The notes: generated by a model not told the origin, from the letters alone. A stretch of DNA of 20,412 bases from Oscillospiraceae bacterium (GCA_020025655.1 JAHHRR010000032.1:1-20412), one strand, 5' to 3'; shown: positions 1-8,461, counted from the first letter of the stretch. Translations and numbers: made by a program.

Positions 1-827
1 TTATAGACTGCTCAAAGGGTGAAAAACTGGAAAGATGGGGAGACTATTATCTGGTCCGTCCGGACCCTCAGGCAATCTGGGATACTCCCCGCAGAAATAA
101 ACACTGGCGTGGCAGAGACGCCGAATACAGCCGTTCCAAAAGCGGCGGCGGAAGCTGGGATAAAGGACATCTGCCTCAGAACTGGCAGATACATTACGGT
201 GATCTCACCTTTAATGTAAAACCGATGAACTTTAAACACACCGGAATCTTCCCCGAACAGGCAGCTAACTGGGACTGGGCTATGAATAAAATCCGCAGCG
301 CCGGACGTCATATCAATGTCCTGAACCTTTTCGGCTATACCGGTGCGGCTACTATTGCCTGCGCTGCTGCCGGAGCAAGCGTCTGCCATGTTGATGCTGC
401 AAAAGGCATGGTTGCATGGGGCAAGGAAAACGCTGCTTCCTCAGGCCTTACTGAGGCTCCTATCCGCTGGATAGTTGATGACTGCGCAAAATTTGTGGAG
501 AGAGAAATCCGCAGAGGACGCAAGTATGATGCAATTATTATGGACCCCCCTTCATACGGCAGAGGTCCCGGCGGTGAGGTATGGAAGCTGGAGCAGAATC
601 TGTGGCCGTTTGTATCACTTTGTGCAAATGTCCTTTCAGATGATCCTCTTTTTGTAATAATAAACTCCTATACCACAGGCCTTTCACCCTCGGTTCTTTC
701 CTATGTAACCGAGAGTATTTTCACCAAGAGATTCGGCGGAAGCTCTGAATCTCAGGAACTGGGACTGCCTGTTACCGACAGCGGTCTTTATCTGCCCTGC
801 GGTGCTACCTGCCGCTGGGAGAGATAA
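1..827 (+). CDS. Class I SAM-dependent methyltransferase, RlmI-like (5' partial)
   Basis: The reading frame is open from base 3 to the TAA at 825-827, so the gene enters from outside the window and lacks its start. The frame before the first internal ATG (225) gives family-like sequence (DYYLVRPDPQAIW), which shows that the ATG is not the start. Further on are a glycine-rich SAM-binding motif (NLFGYTGAATIACAAAGA), an acidic residue at the end of the next strand (HVDAAKG) and the catalytic-type motif DPPSYGRGP. This order matches the RlmI/Methyltrans_SAM family, whose known members methylate cytosine C5 in 23S rRNA. The exact target here is inferred and not certain. The gene is only 24 bases upstream of ecfA1 with no terminator between, so co-transcription with the ECF genes is likely. 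Confidence 0.85.
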   Translation, partial: IDCSKGEKLERWGDYYLVRPDPQAIWDTPRRNKHWRGRDAEYSRSKSGGGSWDKGHLPQNWQIHYGDLTFNVKPMNFKHTGIFPEQAANWDWAMNKIRSAGRHINVLNLFGYTGAATIACAAAGASVCHVDAAKGMVAWGKENAASSGLTEAPIRWIVDDCAKFVEREIRRGRKYDAIIMDPPSYGRGPGGEVWKLEQNLWPFVSLCANVLSDDPLFVIINSYTTGLSPSVLSYVTESIFTKRFGGSSESQELGLPVTDSGLYLPCGATCRWER

Positions 828-851
828 GCTTTTGGAAAGGAAAGCAGGATT

Positions 852-1685
852 TTGAGCTCAATTATAAGCTTTGAAAATGTTCATTTTACCTATCCCGATG
901 ATGAGATGGAAAGTCTCTGCGGGGTAGACCTTCAGATAGAAGAGGGAAGCTTTGTAACAGTGCTGGGCCATAACGGTTCGGGTAAATCCACCCTTGCAAA
1001 GCATATGAACGCAATTCTCACCCCCACTGAGGGAAAGGTGATTGTAAACGGAGTTGATACCTCCGATGATGATAGGCTTCTGGATATACGCCGAAACGTA
1101 GGAATGGTTTTCCAGAATCCGGATAACCAGATAGTTGCAAATGTGGTTGAGGACGATGTGGCATTTGCGCCTGAAAATCTGGGTGTACCGATGAATGAAA
1201 TACGGCAGAGAGTTGATGAGGCACTGAAGCTTGTAGATATGTACGAATACAGACTCCATGCACCGCATCTTCTCTCCGGCGGTCAGAAGCAGAGAGTAGC
1301 TATTGCGGGCGTTATAGCAATGAAGCCGAAAATCATAGTTCTGGATGAGCCGACGGCTATGCTTGACCCCCGTGGCAGAGGCGAAGTAATAAGCACGATT
1401 ACAAAGCTCTGCCGTGAAAATGGCATGACAGTTGTGCTTATAACGCACCATATGGATGAGTGCATCGGTGCGGACAGACTTGTTGTTATGTCCAACGGAA
1501 AGATTATTGCCGACGGAAAGCCCGCTGAGGTCTTTTCTCAGGTAGAGCTTATGCATAGTGAGGGACTGGATGTGCCGGAAACTACAAGACTTATGTATGA
1601 GCTTAACTGCGAGGGAATGAAGCTGCCGCTTGAGGCTCTGGATGTTGCCTCCTGCGCAGATGCTATCGCAGAAGCACTTAAATAA
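852..1685 (+). CDS. ecfA1: ECF transporter ATPase subunit EcfA1
   Basis: First of two ATPases that drive an energy-coupling factor (ECF) importer at the inner face of the membrane. The 277-aa product has Walker A GHNGSGKST (residues 39-47), a Q-loop region (VFQNPDNQIV), the ABC signature LSGGQKQR starting at 141 and Walker B ending in D165-E166, then an HH switch (LITHHMD). Length and order are normal for EcfA/CbiO. The chosen start is TTG at 852, preceded by the purine-rich AAAGGAAAGCAGGA; the next in-frame ATG would remove the first beta strand. It lies 12 bases before ecfA2. The pair ecfA1-ecfA2 followed by ecfT is the classical module that serves several substrate-binding S components encoded elsewhere. 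No S component is visible in this window. Confidence 0.93.
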   Translation: MSSIISFENVHFTYPDDEMESLCGVDLQIEEGSFVTVLGHNGSGKSTLAKHMNAILTPTEGKVIVNGVDTSDDDRLLDIRRNVGMVFQNPDNQIVANVVEDDVAFAPENLGVPMNEIRQRVDEALKLVDMYEYRLHAPHLLSGGQKQRVAIAGVIAMKPKIIVLDEPTAMLDPRGRGEVISTITKLCRENGMTVVLITHHMDECIGADRLVVMSNGKIIADGKPAEVFSQVELMHSEGLDVPETTRLMYELNCEGMKLPLEALDVASCADAIAEALK

Positions 1686-1697
1686 AGAGGATAGAAT

Positions 1698-2558
1698 ATG
1701 TCGGAAATCAGAGTGGAGCATCTTAGTCATATATACAGTCAGGATACTCCTTTCGAGAAAACTGCAATTGAAGATATAAACGTAACCATACCCCACGGTC
1801 AGTTTGTGGGACTTATCGGACATACAGGCTCCGGAAAGTCCACATTTATTCAGCATCTGAATGCTCTTTTAACACCAACTGACGGCAAAATTTATGTTGG
1901 CGGCAAGGATATCAATGCGGATAAAAAATCAAGACGTGACGTAAAATGGGAAGTGAGTCTGGTTTTCCAGTATCCTGAGTACCAGCTGTTCGAGGAAACT
2001 GTGTATGCAGATATTGCCTTCGGACCGAAGAACATGGGTCTCAGCGAGAAGGAAGTGGACGAGCGGGTAAGAGAGGCTGCAAGCTTCACAGGCGTTGATG
2101 AAGAGCTTTTCCAGAAGTCTCCGCTGGAACTCTCCGGCGGTCAGAAGCGTCGTATTGCCATAGCAGGCGTTATGGCTATGCGCCCAGGTGTTCTTGTTCT
2201 GGATGAGCCTACCGCAGGTCTTGATCCTGCCGGATGCAGCCAGATACTTGATAATATTAAAAAGTACAGAGAGCTTACCGGCGCAACAGTCATAATTGTC
2301 AGCCATAATATGGATGATGCGGCAAGACTTGCTGAGAGAATTCTTGTGTTTGACCATAGCAGACTGGTTATGGACGGTACACCGGAAGAAGTATTCTCAA
2401 AGCCCGAGGAGCTTATTGAAATAGGCCTTTCAGTTCCCAGACCTACCGCTATTGCTATGGAACTGAGAAAAAGAGGATTACAGCTTCCTGATTCTATATA
2501 TACTCATGAGCAGCTTAAAGAAGCTGTTCTGAAGCTGAGGGAGGCCAAAAATGCTTAA
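1698..2558 (+). CDS. ecfA2: ECF transporter ATPase subunit EcfA2
   Basis: Second ATPase of the ECF module, forming a heterodimer with EcfA1. The 286-aa product carries Walker A GHTGSGKST (41-49), Q-loop VFQYPEYQLFEETV, signature LSGGQKRR from residue 145, Walker B with D169-E170, and the switch histidine in IVSHNMDD. The phrase YPEYQLFEETV is typical of EcfA2 rather than EcfA1 (which has NPDNQIV), and this supports the assignment of the two copies. ATG at 1698 follows AGAGGA by six bases. The end overlaps the start of ecfT by 8 bases, which suggests translational coupling and matched subunit levels. Confidence 0.93.
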   Translation: MSEIRVEHLSHIYSQDTPFEKTAIEDINVTIPHGQFVGLIGHTGSGKSTFIQHLNALLTPTDGKIYVGGKDINADKKSRRDVKWEVSLVFQYPEYQLFEETVYADIAFGPKNMGLSEKEVDERVREAASFTGVDEELFQKSPLELSGGQKRRIAIAGVMAMRPGVLVLDEPTAGLDPAGCSQILDNIKKYRELTGATVIIVSHNMDDAARLAERILVFDHSRLVMDGTPEEVFSKPEELIEIGLSVPRPTAIAMELRKRGLQLPDSIYTHEQLKEAVLKLREAKNA

Positions 2559-3348
2559 AGATATAACTCTGGGCCAGTATTTCCCCAGCAACACAGCTAT
2601 TCACCGCCTTGACCCCAGAACGAAAATTATTCTGGTGGTTGTCTACATTGTTGCACTGTTTCAGGCTAAGGGCTGGATAGGCTACGGTGTTGTTGCTCTT
2701 GGTGCAATAAGCTGCATGGTAATTTCCAGAATAAAGCCCAAGACTCTTTTCAGGGGAATGAAGCCCCTTATATTCGTTATTGTTCTTACAGGTGTGCTGA
2801 ATATTTTCTATACAACAGGTACTCCGGTCCTTCCCGGCTGGATTATCACATGGGAAGGCATTGACAGAGCTGCAAGAATGATACTCAGAATCATGCTGCT
2901 TGTAACAGGCACATTTCTGCTTACCTACACTACAAGCCCGATGGCACTGACTGACGGACTTGAAATTTTAATGAATCCCCTAAAAAAGATTAAAGTTCCC
3001 GTCCATGAAATGACTATAATGATGTCTATGGCACTCAGATTCATTCCGACCCTGATTGAGGAGACTGACAAAATCATGTCTGCCCAGAAGGCCAGAGGAG
3101 CTGATTTTGAAACCGGCAACCTGATTCAGCGGGCAAAAGCACTGCTTCCCGTTCTGGTGCCGCTCTTCGTGTCTGCTTTCCGCAGAGCCGAAGAACTGGC
3201 AGTTGCAATGGAAAGCCGCTGCTACCACGGCGGAGAGGGAAGAACCAGAATGAAACAGCTGGTTATGGGGAAAAATGATTACATGGCCTTTGGCTTTAGT
3301 GCTGTTTATCTTGCAGCAGTGATAATTTTAAAGAAATTTGGACTATAA
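2551..3348 (+). CDS. ecfT: ECF transporter transmembrane subunit EcfT
   Basis: Membrane scaffold that couples the two ATPases to interchangeable S components for vitamin or metal uptake. The 265-aa protein begins with the family-typical GQYFPSNTAIHRLDPRTKI and has several hydrophobic segments (about 25-60, 70-90, 108-130, 240-262). The C-terminal cytoplasmic coupling region has the Ala-Arg-Gly motif (AQKARGADF) and a second coupling motif written as ESRCYHGGEGRTR; the family often reads EARxYxGGEGRT, so the Ser is a mild variation. The ATG at 2551 lies inside ecfA2 behind GGGAGG. truA follows after three bases, completing the common ecfA1-ecfA2-ecfT-truA order of Firmicutes. Confidence 0.93.
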   Translation: MLKDITLGQYFPSNTAIHRLDPRTKIILVVVYIVALFQAKGWIGYGVVALGAISCMVISRIKPKTLFRGMKPLIFVIVLTGVLNIFYTTGTPVLPGWIITWEGIDRAARMILRIMLLVTGTFLLTYTTSPMALTDGLEILMNPLKKIKVPVHEMTIMMSMALRFIPTLIEETDKIMSAQKARGADFETGNLIQRAKALLPVLVPLFVSAFRRAEELAVAMESRCYHGGEGRTRMKQLVMGKNDYMAFGFSAVYLAAVIILKKFGL

Positions 3349-3351
3349 TTT

Positions 3352-4122
3352 ATGGCGATGAGAAATTTAGCCCTGCGCCTTAAATATGACGGCAGCAGAT
3401 ACCATGGCTGGCAGGTGCAGAAAACAGAAATCAGCGTTGCGCAGACCGTGGAAGAAGCTCTGGCTAAAATCTGCGGTCATCCCGTAAAGCTTACCGGCTG
3501 CGGACGCACTGATGCAGGTGTTCATGCCCTGCGTTACTGCGCAAATTTTAAAACCGACTGCAAGATACCCGTGGACAGGGTTGCGCTGGCAGTAAATACC
3601 AGACTTCCCGGAGATATTGCGGTAGTTGATGCAGTTGAAGCACCGGAAGATTTTAACGCTATCGGTTCCTGCATAAAAAAAGAATATATATATAAAATAT
3701 TGAACAGTCCCATCAGAGATCCTTTTCTGGATAAGCGTGTATGCTTTTATCCCCAGAGGCTCGATATGGAACAGATGCAGGCGGCTGCGGCGGCCTTTGT
3801 AGGTACTCACGATTTTAAGGCAGTGAGAAGTCTGGGAACGGAAACTAAAACCACCGTTCGCACCGTTCACTGGTGCAAGGCAGAAAAAGAGGACGATATA
3901 ATTACCATCTCTATCTGCGCCGACGGCTTTTTGTACAATATGTGCCGTGCAATGGTGGGAACTATGGTGTATGCTTCCTACGGAAAGCTGGCACCGCAGG
4001 ATATTCCGAAGCTGCTTGAACTGGGAGACAGGCGCCTTACCGGCCCGACAATGCCTCCGCAGGGACTTTATCTCAACAGAGTCTGGTATGATGACCCTGT
4101 GGGACAGATGTTTATAAAATAG
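3352..4122 (+). CDS. truA: tRNA pseudouridine(38-40) synthase TruA
   Basis: Converts uridines 38-40 in the anticodon stem-loop of tRNAs to pseudouridine. The 256-aa product is of normal length. It contains LRLKYDGSRYHGWQ near the N-terminus, the catalytic-Asp motif GCGRTDAGVHA (Asp at residue 54), the conserved KEYIYKI segment and the C-terminal DGFLYNMCRAMVGTM block, all diagnostic of TruA. The start at 3352 sits three bases after ecfT stops; an ATG at 3358 is a possible alternative two residues later. No clear Shine-Dalgarno is visible, so translation probably depends on coupling to ecfT. The next gene has its own promoter, so truA probably ends this operon, although no terminator is obvious. 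Confidence 0.95.
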   Translation: MAMRNLALRLKYDGSRYHGWQVQKTEISVAQTVEEALAKICGHPVKLTGCGRTDAGVHALRYCANFKTDCKIPVDRVALAVNTRLPGDIAVVDAVEAPEDFNAIGSCIKKEYIYKILNSPIRDPFLDKRVCFYPQRLDMEQMQAAAAAFVGTHDFKAVRSLGTETKTTVRTVHWCKAEKEDDIITISICADGFLYNMCRAMVGTMVYASYGKLAPQDIPKLLELGDRRLTGPTMPPQGLYLNRVWYDDPVGQMFIK

Positions 4123-4146
4123 AAGATATATTTGTTCACAAATCTG

Positions 4147-4155
4147 TGCTATAAT
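4147..4155 (+). promoter_or_regulatory. Extended -10 promoter for the cvpA-family gene
   Basis: The sequence TGCTATAAT matches the extended -10 consensus TGnTATAAT exactly. A TTGTTC at 4132-4137 is only 12 bases upstream, too close for a normal -35, which fits a promoter that relies on the extended -10. The predicted start is near 4162. The leader contains a 6-bp hairpin (TTTGCG 4176-4181 with CGCAAA 4188-4193) before the ribosome binding site. Confidence 0.6.
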
Positions 4156-4218
4156 TAAAAAGCTTAATTGGGAGCTTTGCGGTCTTACGCAAATACATAT
4201 AGAAGGACGAGATCACAT

Positions 4219-4935
4219 ATGAAACTATTTATCAATATAATATTATTACTGATAATAGCCATGTGCATTTGGCGTGGTTATAAAAAAGGCTTTGTTAGCG
4301 GTATTATAGGAATTCTGGTTGTTGTTATTGCACTTTACGGCGGCAGCCTGCTGTCATCCAAGTACGCTCATCAGGTTGTTCCTGTGCTCGAACCTTTTGT
4401 CAATGGTTATGTGGACTCACAAAAGACCAGAGCTGATGCACTTGAGAGCATGGGCTACGGAAACAGCGACCTTTCACTGGAGGATGTTCTGGCTCAGGAC
4501 AGCTCCCTGCGTTATGACTACGCATACGAGTGTGTTACCGGCATGGGATTAAGCAAAGCTACCTCAGAAAAGCTTGCGGAAAAGTCAGTTGCATATGCTG
4601 ATTCTCAGGGAGTCCATATGACTGAGGCAGTGGTTGCGGTTCTCTGCGACACAATAACCTATGTTGGCGGCCTTATTATCGCATTTCTGATGATCCTGAT
4701 TCTGCTGGTTGCAATTACAAACTTCGGCAACATCAGCTTCAAGTTCCCCAAGATGCCTATGCTTGACTATGTTGGCGGCGGCGTTCTGGGACTTGCAAAG
4801 GGCTTTTTGTACTGCACTCTTCTGTGCTGGTTCTTGAGCTTCTTCGGAATAATCCTCGGAGAGGGAACACTTGAGCATACTGCTCTTGCAAAGTTTTTCC
4901 TTGCGCTTGACTTTATAACAAAAGATCTTATATAA
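4219..4935 (+). CDS. CvpA family membrane protein
   Basis: A 238-aa membrane protein of the CvpA (colicin V production) family. The family was named from E. coli, and its molecular role in Firmicutes is not settled. The N-terminus (MKLFINIILLLIIAMCIWRGYKKGFVSGIIGI) has the family's first helix followed by the WRGYKKGF-type turn. A second helix follows at about 25-45, a soluble stretch at about 50-150, and two helices at about 152-180 and 200-225 joined by MLDYVGGGVLGLAKGFLY, another typical motif. The frame is open upstream to a TTG at 4168, but ATG 4219 is preferred because it follows AGAAGGACGAG at proper spacing and starts the conserved helix. It appears monocistronic, between truA and the clp operon. 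Confidence 0.82.
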   Translation: MKLFINIILLLIIAMCIWRGYKKGFVSGIIGILVVVIALYGGSLLSSKYAHQVVPVLEPFVNGYVDSQKTRADALESMGYGNSDLSLEDVLAQDSSLRYDYAYECVTGMGLSKATSEKLAEKSVAYADSQGVHMTEAVVAVLCDTITYVGGLIIAFLMILILLVAITNFGNISFKFPKMPMLDYVGGGVLGLAKGFLYCTLLCWFLSFFGIILGEGTLEHTALAKFFLALDFITKDLI

Positions 4936-4936
4936 A
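4907..4936 (+). promoter_or_regulatory. Predicted promoter of the clpE-like operon
   Basis: TTGACT (4907-4912) and TATAAA (4931-4936) are separated by 18 bases, a good vegetative-type promoter placed in the last codons of the cvpA gene. Transcription would begin near 4943, leaving a leader of about 84 bases. No CIRCE element (TTAGCACTC-N9-GAGTGCTAA) and no CtsR-type tandem repeat was seen nearby. Confidence 0.5.
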
Positions 4937-4961
4937 TAAGCATAACTCAGCGTTAAACTAA

Positions 4962-5003
4962 GCGGATATATCCGCACCCTTACGGCCGGGCACAGTCCCG
5001 GCC
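4962..5003 (+). other. Two leader hairpins upstream of the clpE-like gene
   Basis: Two perfect inverted repeats lie between the promoter and the ribosome binding site. The first is the palindrome GCGGATATATCCGC (4962-4975). The second is GGCCGGG (4984-4990) with CCCGGCC (4997-5003) around the loop CACAGT. Neither is followed by a T-run, so they do not look like terminators. They end 12 bases before the GGGAGG ribosome binding site (5016-5021) and could protect the mRNA or affect translation; that role is inferred. Confidence 0.55.
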
Positions 5004-5026
5004 AAATCTATCACCGGGAGGTAAAT

Positions 5027-7360
5027 ATGCAAACAACGATGTGCTCTCGCTGCGGTAAAAACGCAGCAGTTCTATTCATTACGAAAATAGAAAACGGCGA
5101 GACAAAAAACGAAGGCCTTTGCCTGAAGTGTGCAAGAGAACTTCACATTAAACCGGTTGACGACATTATCGATAAGATGGGCATTTCAGATGAAGAACTT
5201 GAAAGCCTGTCGGGTGAAATGATGAATGCCTTGAGCGGTGCCGAAGAGCTGATGGCTATGGCCGACGACCCTGATGACAGCGATGATGAAGGCAAAACTG
5301 CAACATTTCCGTTCCTGAACCGCCTTTTCGGAGGCCCCAAGGATTCAGCTGCAAATAATGAAGCCGGTCAGAAATCCGAAGGAAAGGGTCGCAGCGAAAC
5401 CAAAGAAAACAACCGTATTCCCAAGAGAAAATTCCTCGATAACTATTGTATCGACCTTACCGAAAGAGCCAAATCAGGTAAGCTTGACAGTATGATAGGC
5501 AGAGAAGAGGAGCTGGAGAGAGTTATCCAGATTCTGAACAGACGTCAGAAAAATAATCCCTGCCTTATTGGTGAGCCCGGTGTCGGTAAAACCGCCATTG
5601 CAGAAGGCCTCGCTCAGAGAATTGCAATGGGCAATGTTCCCTGCAAGCTTCAGGATAAGCAGGTATTTCTCCTTGACCTGACCGCTCTTGTGGCAGGCAC
5701 TCAGTTCAGAGGCCAGTTTGAGAGCCGCATGAAGGGCCTTATTGAGGAAATCAAGCAGCACGGCAACATTATCCTTGTTATTGATGAAGTTCATAACATT
5801 GTTGGTGCCGGTGATGCAGAGGGCAGCATGAATGCTGCAAATATCCTGAAACCTGCACTTTCCAGAGGCGAAATTCAGGTTATCGGCGCAACTACATTCA
5901 GCGAATACCGCAAACACATAGAAAAGGATTCTGCTCTTGAGCGCAGATTCCAGCCGGTTACTGTAAATGAACCCTCCATTGAGGACAGCATAAAAATAAT
6001 CCGCGGTATCTCCCATTACTATGAGGATTACCACGGAGTTGAAATTTCAGACGAAATGTGCCGTCAGGCTGTTTTGATGAGTGAACGCTACATTACAGAC
6101 CGTTTCCTGCCTGATAAAGCCATAGACCTCATTGATGAGGCCTGCTCTGATGTTAACCTCAAGGATGAAAACATCAATAAGAAGATGCTTGCAGAGCGTG
6201 ATCTGGAGAACATCCGCTTTGAGCGTGATGCTTTAATGGCCGATGACGGCAAGGAAGGCGAGCTTACCGAGGAAATGCTGGATAAGCGCTATGCACGCAT
6301 TGCACAGCTTAAATCAAGAGAGCTTCAGCTTGAAAATCAGCTTGAGGAGCTTAATAAAGCAGGCAGACCCCAGCTTACCATGGATAATCTTGCCAGAATT
6401 ATTGAGCTTTGGACTAAGATTCCTGCTTCTACCGTAAAGGAAGATGAGCTTGAGAGACTTGCAAAGCTTGATGAGCGCCTTAAAGCCCATATAGTAGGTC
6501 AGGATCAGGCTGTTGATGCTGTATGCGCAGCAATCAAGCGCAGCAGAGTCGGCCTCAAGGTCAAGCGCAAACCTGTAAGCTTTATTTTTGTAGGCGGAAC
6601 AGGTGTGGGTAAGACAGAACTTGTAAAGCGTCTTGCAGAGGATATGTTCGATTCTCCTGAGGCACTTATAAGACTCGATATGTCTGAATTTATGGAGAAA
6701 TTCTCAGTTTCCAGAATTATCGGCTCACCTCCGGGATATGTGGGATACGACGAAGCCGGTCAGCTTACTGAAAAGATTCGCCGTAAGCCTTATTCAGTGG
6801 TGCTGTTTGATGAAATTGAGAAGGCACACCCTGATGTTATGAATATTCTGCTCCAGATTCTGGATGACGGCAGAATTACCGATGCACAGGGAAGAACTGT
6901 TAATTTTGAAAATACCATAATCATTATGACCACCAATGCCGGCTCCGGCAATAAAACCGGCAGCGTAGGCTTCGGCGGCACTCTCAGCGATATGAGCCGT
7001 GAGAGAGCACTTAAAGCTCTTAATGAGTTCCTGCGTCCTGAGTTTATTAACAGAGTGGATGAGGTTATCTGCTTTAACCAGCTCAGCGAGGAGAACTTCC
7101 GTGCTATCGCTGCTCTTATGCTTGAGGATGTTAAGAAGCTGCTTGCTGAAAAGGGTATGGAGCTAAGCTGGGATGAAAAGCTGCTTGATTATCTTGTAAG
7201 CAAGGGCTATTCCGTAAATTACGGAGCAAGAAATCTCAGACGCCTTATTCAGAAGGAAATTGAGGATCGTCTTGCACAGGAGCTTATAAACAGACGTGGC
7301 GAAAAGACTGACGGACTTTGCCTCAGCGCTGATGACAGCGGCATAGTGGTAAAGCTTTAA
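5027..7360 (+). CDS. clpE: Zinc-finger AAA+ Clp ATPase (ClpE-like), ClpP partner
   Basis: A 777-aa two-ring-domain unfoldase that would feed proteins to ClpP. The N-terminus has a zinc finger, Cys6-x2-Cys9 and Cys32-x2-Cys35, instead of the double Clp-N repeat of ClpC/ClpA; this is the hallmark of ClpE. After an acidic linker (about 60-125) comes AAA+ domain 1 with Walker A GEPGVGKT (182-189) and Walker B D253-E254, a short helical middle region (about 400-450), and AAA+ domain 2 with Walker A GGTGVGKT (523-530) and Walker B D595-E596. Val647-Gly-Phe lies in the position of the ClpP-docking VGF/IGF loop, so ClpP binding is expected. The C-terminal D2-small domain is intact. ATG 5027 follows GGGAGG. 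The macro-domain gene follows after 11 bases. In some annotations the same protein would be called ClpC. Confidence 0.88.
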   Translation: MQTTMCSRCGKNAAVLFITKIENGETKNEGLCLKCARELHIKPVDDIIDKMGISDEELESLSGEMMNALSGAEELMAMADDPDDSDDEGKTATFPFLNRLFGGPKDSAANNEAGQKSEGKGRSETKENNRIPKRKFLDNYCIDLTERAKSGKLDSMIGREEELERVIQILNRRQKNNPCLIGEPGVGKTAIAEGLAQRIAMGNVPCKLQDKQVFLLDLTALVAGTQFRGQFESRMKGLIEEIKQHGNIILVIDEVHNIVGAGDAEGSMNAANILKPALSRGEIQVIGATTFSEYRKHIEKDSALERRFQPVTVNEPSIEDSIKIIRGISHYYEDYHGVEISDEMCRQAVLMSERYITDRFLPDKAIDLIDEACSDVNLKDENINKKMLAERDLENIRFERDALMADDGKEGELTEEMLDKRYARIAQLKSRELQLENQLEELNKAGRPQLTMDNLARIIELWTKIPASTVKEDELERLAKLDERLKAHIVGQDQAVDAVCAAIKRSRVGLKVKRKPVSFIFVGGTGVGKTELVKRLAEDMFDSPEALIRLDMSEFMEKFSVSRIIGSPPGYVGYDEAGQLTEKIRRKPYSVVLFDEIEKAHPDVMNILLQILDDGRITDAQGRTVNFENTIIIMTTNAGSGNKTGSVGFGGTLSDMSRERALKALNEFLRPEFINRVDEVICFNQLSEENFRAIAALMLEDVKKLLAEKGMELSWDEKLLDYLVSKGYSVNYGARNLRRLIQKEIEDRLAQELINRRGEKTDGLCLSADDSGIVVKL

Positions 7361-7371
7361 GGAGAAGTATT

Positions 7372-7896
7372 ATGAGCGAAAGAATACAGGTTATTAAAGG
7401 CGATATTACAAAGCAGGCCGTAGATGCCATCGTAAATGCTGCCAACTGCTCACTTCTGGGCGGCGGCGGTGTAGACGGCGCAATTCACAGAGCAGCAGGT
7501 CCTGAGCTTCTTGAAGAGTGCAGAACTCTTGACGGCTGCAAAACCGGTCAGGCAAAGATCACAAAGGGCTACAAGCTTCCTGCAAAGTACGTTATTCATA
7601 CTCCCGGCCCTATCTGGAGAGGCGGACAGAGAAATGAAGTTGATCTGCTCTCTTCCTGCTATGAAAACTGCCTGAAGCTTGCATCCCGCCATGGCTGCGC
7701 AACGGTTGATTTCCCGTCTATCAGCACAGGCGTTTACCATTTCCCACTTGAAAAGGCATCTGTAATTGCAATTACCACCATTGCCGAGTACCTTAAGAAA
7801 CATAAGGAAATTCAGAGAGTGCGCATGGTATGCTTTGATGACAGAACAAAGGACTTCTATCAGAGAGCACTTGATGATCTGGGTGAGGATCTGTGA
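7372..7896 (+). CDS. Macro domain protein (O-acetyl-ADP-ribose deacetylase / ADP-ribosyl hydrolase type)
   Basis: A 174-aa single macro domain. It begins with IQVIKGDITKQAVDAIVNAANCSLLGGGGVDGAIHRAAG, which holds the ADP-ribose-contacting Asp (GDIT), the catalytic-type Asn (NAAN) and the glycine-rich loop of the MacroD/YmdB class. A later PSISTGVYHFPLEKA block forms the second phosphate loop. Members hydrolyse O-acetyl-ADP-ribose or remove ADP-ribose from proteins; which applies here is not shown. AAGGAG overlaps the stop of the Clp gene with seven bases to ATG 7372. The stop overlaps the start of the rhomboid gene (GTGA), which implies coupled translation in a stress or protein-quality operon. 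Confidence 0.92.
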   Translation: MSERIQVIKGDITKQAVDAIVNAANCSLLGGGGVDGAIHRAAGPELLEECRTLDGCKTGQAKITKGYKLPAKYVIHTPGPIWRGGQRNEVDLLSSCYENCLKLASRHGCATVDFPSISTGVYHFPLEKASVIAITTIAEYLKKHKEIQRVRMVCFDDRTKDFYQRALDDLGEDL

Positions 7897-8459
7897 AGAA
7901 AAGGGTAATAAAATTTCAGTATAATTCACCTCTGATTTTGAGCTTTGCCCTTATTTCCCTGGTCGTATTGATATTGGATTTTGTGAGCAGCGGATGGACT
8001 ACAAGAATGCTGTTTTCCGTCTACCGCTCACCCCTTGATGATGTATTCACATATCCCAGATTTGTACTGCACGTTCTTGGCCACAGCGGCTACGCACACT
8101 ATATAGGAAACATGATGATGATTCTTGTAGTTGGCCCTCCTCTTGAGGAGAAGTACGGCAGCAAAAATCTGTTCTGGGCGATATTCCTGACTGCCCTTGT
8201 CTCCGGACTTGTGCAGTGGCTGTTTTTCCCCGGAACTGCTCTTCTGGGTGCATCGGGTATCGTGTTTATGATGATTGTAATGTCATCGCTGTCAGGTATG
8301 AAAGACGGCTGTATTCCCATTACACTGGTACTGGTGCTTATCCTTTATATAGGCGGCGAGATTGTAAACGGCTTATTGCAGCAGGATAACATTTCTCAGC
8401 TGACTCATATAGTCGGCGGAGTCTGCGGAGCGGTACTCGGCCTCAATATGCGGAGGTAG
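7893..8459 (+). CDS. Rhomboid family intramembrane serine protease
   Basis: A 188-aa polytopic membrane protein of the rhomboid family, which cuts substrates within or near membrane helices. Visible family marks are HxxGYAHYIGNMM in an early helix (oxyanion-hole region), the nucleophile motif GASG with Ser121, and a later helix with His172 (QLTHIVGGVCGAVLGL) completing the Ser-His dyad. About six hydrophobic segments can be traced, as in minimal bacterial rhomboids. The start is GTG at 7893, overlapping the macro-domain stop by four bases. The N-terminal MKKRVIKFQYNSPLIL is typical of clostridial members. It sits between the macro-domain and DUF523 genes in the same transcript. Its substrates are unknown. 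Confidence 0.88.
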   Translation: MKKRVIKFQYNSPLILSFALISLVVLILDFVSSGWTTRMLFSVYRSPLDDVFTYPRFVLHVLGHSGYAHYIGNMMMILVVGPPLEEKYGSKNLFWAIFLTALVSGLVQWLFFPGTALLGASGIVFMMIVMSSLSGMKDGCIPITLVLVLILYIGGEIVNGLLQQDNISQLTHIVGGVCGAVLGLNMRR

Positions 8460-8461
8460 AT

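Noticed and set aside
858..1856. Long minus-strand open frame (332 codons) opposite ecfA1/ecfA2
   Set aside because: It is a shadow of two clearly coding plus-strand genes, has no ribosome binding site, and the translation has no domain pattern.
4168..4218. TTG at 4168 as start of the cvpA-family gene
   Set aside because: It falls in the predicted leader hairpin region and adds residues before the conserved first helix; ATG 4219 has a good ribosome binding site.
4936..5026. CIRCE or CtsR operator before the Clp gene
   Set aside because: No TTAGCACTC/GAGTGCTAA pair and no GGTCAAA-type tandem repeat could be found by eye; the inverted repeats present have other sequences.
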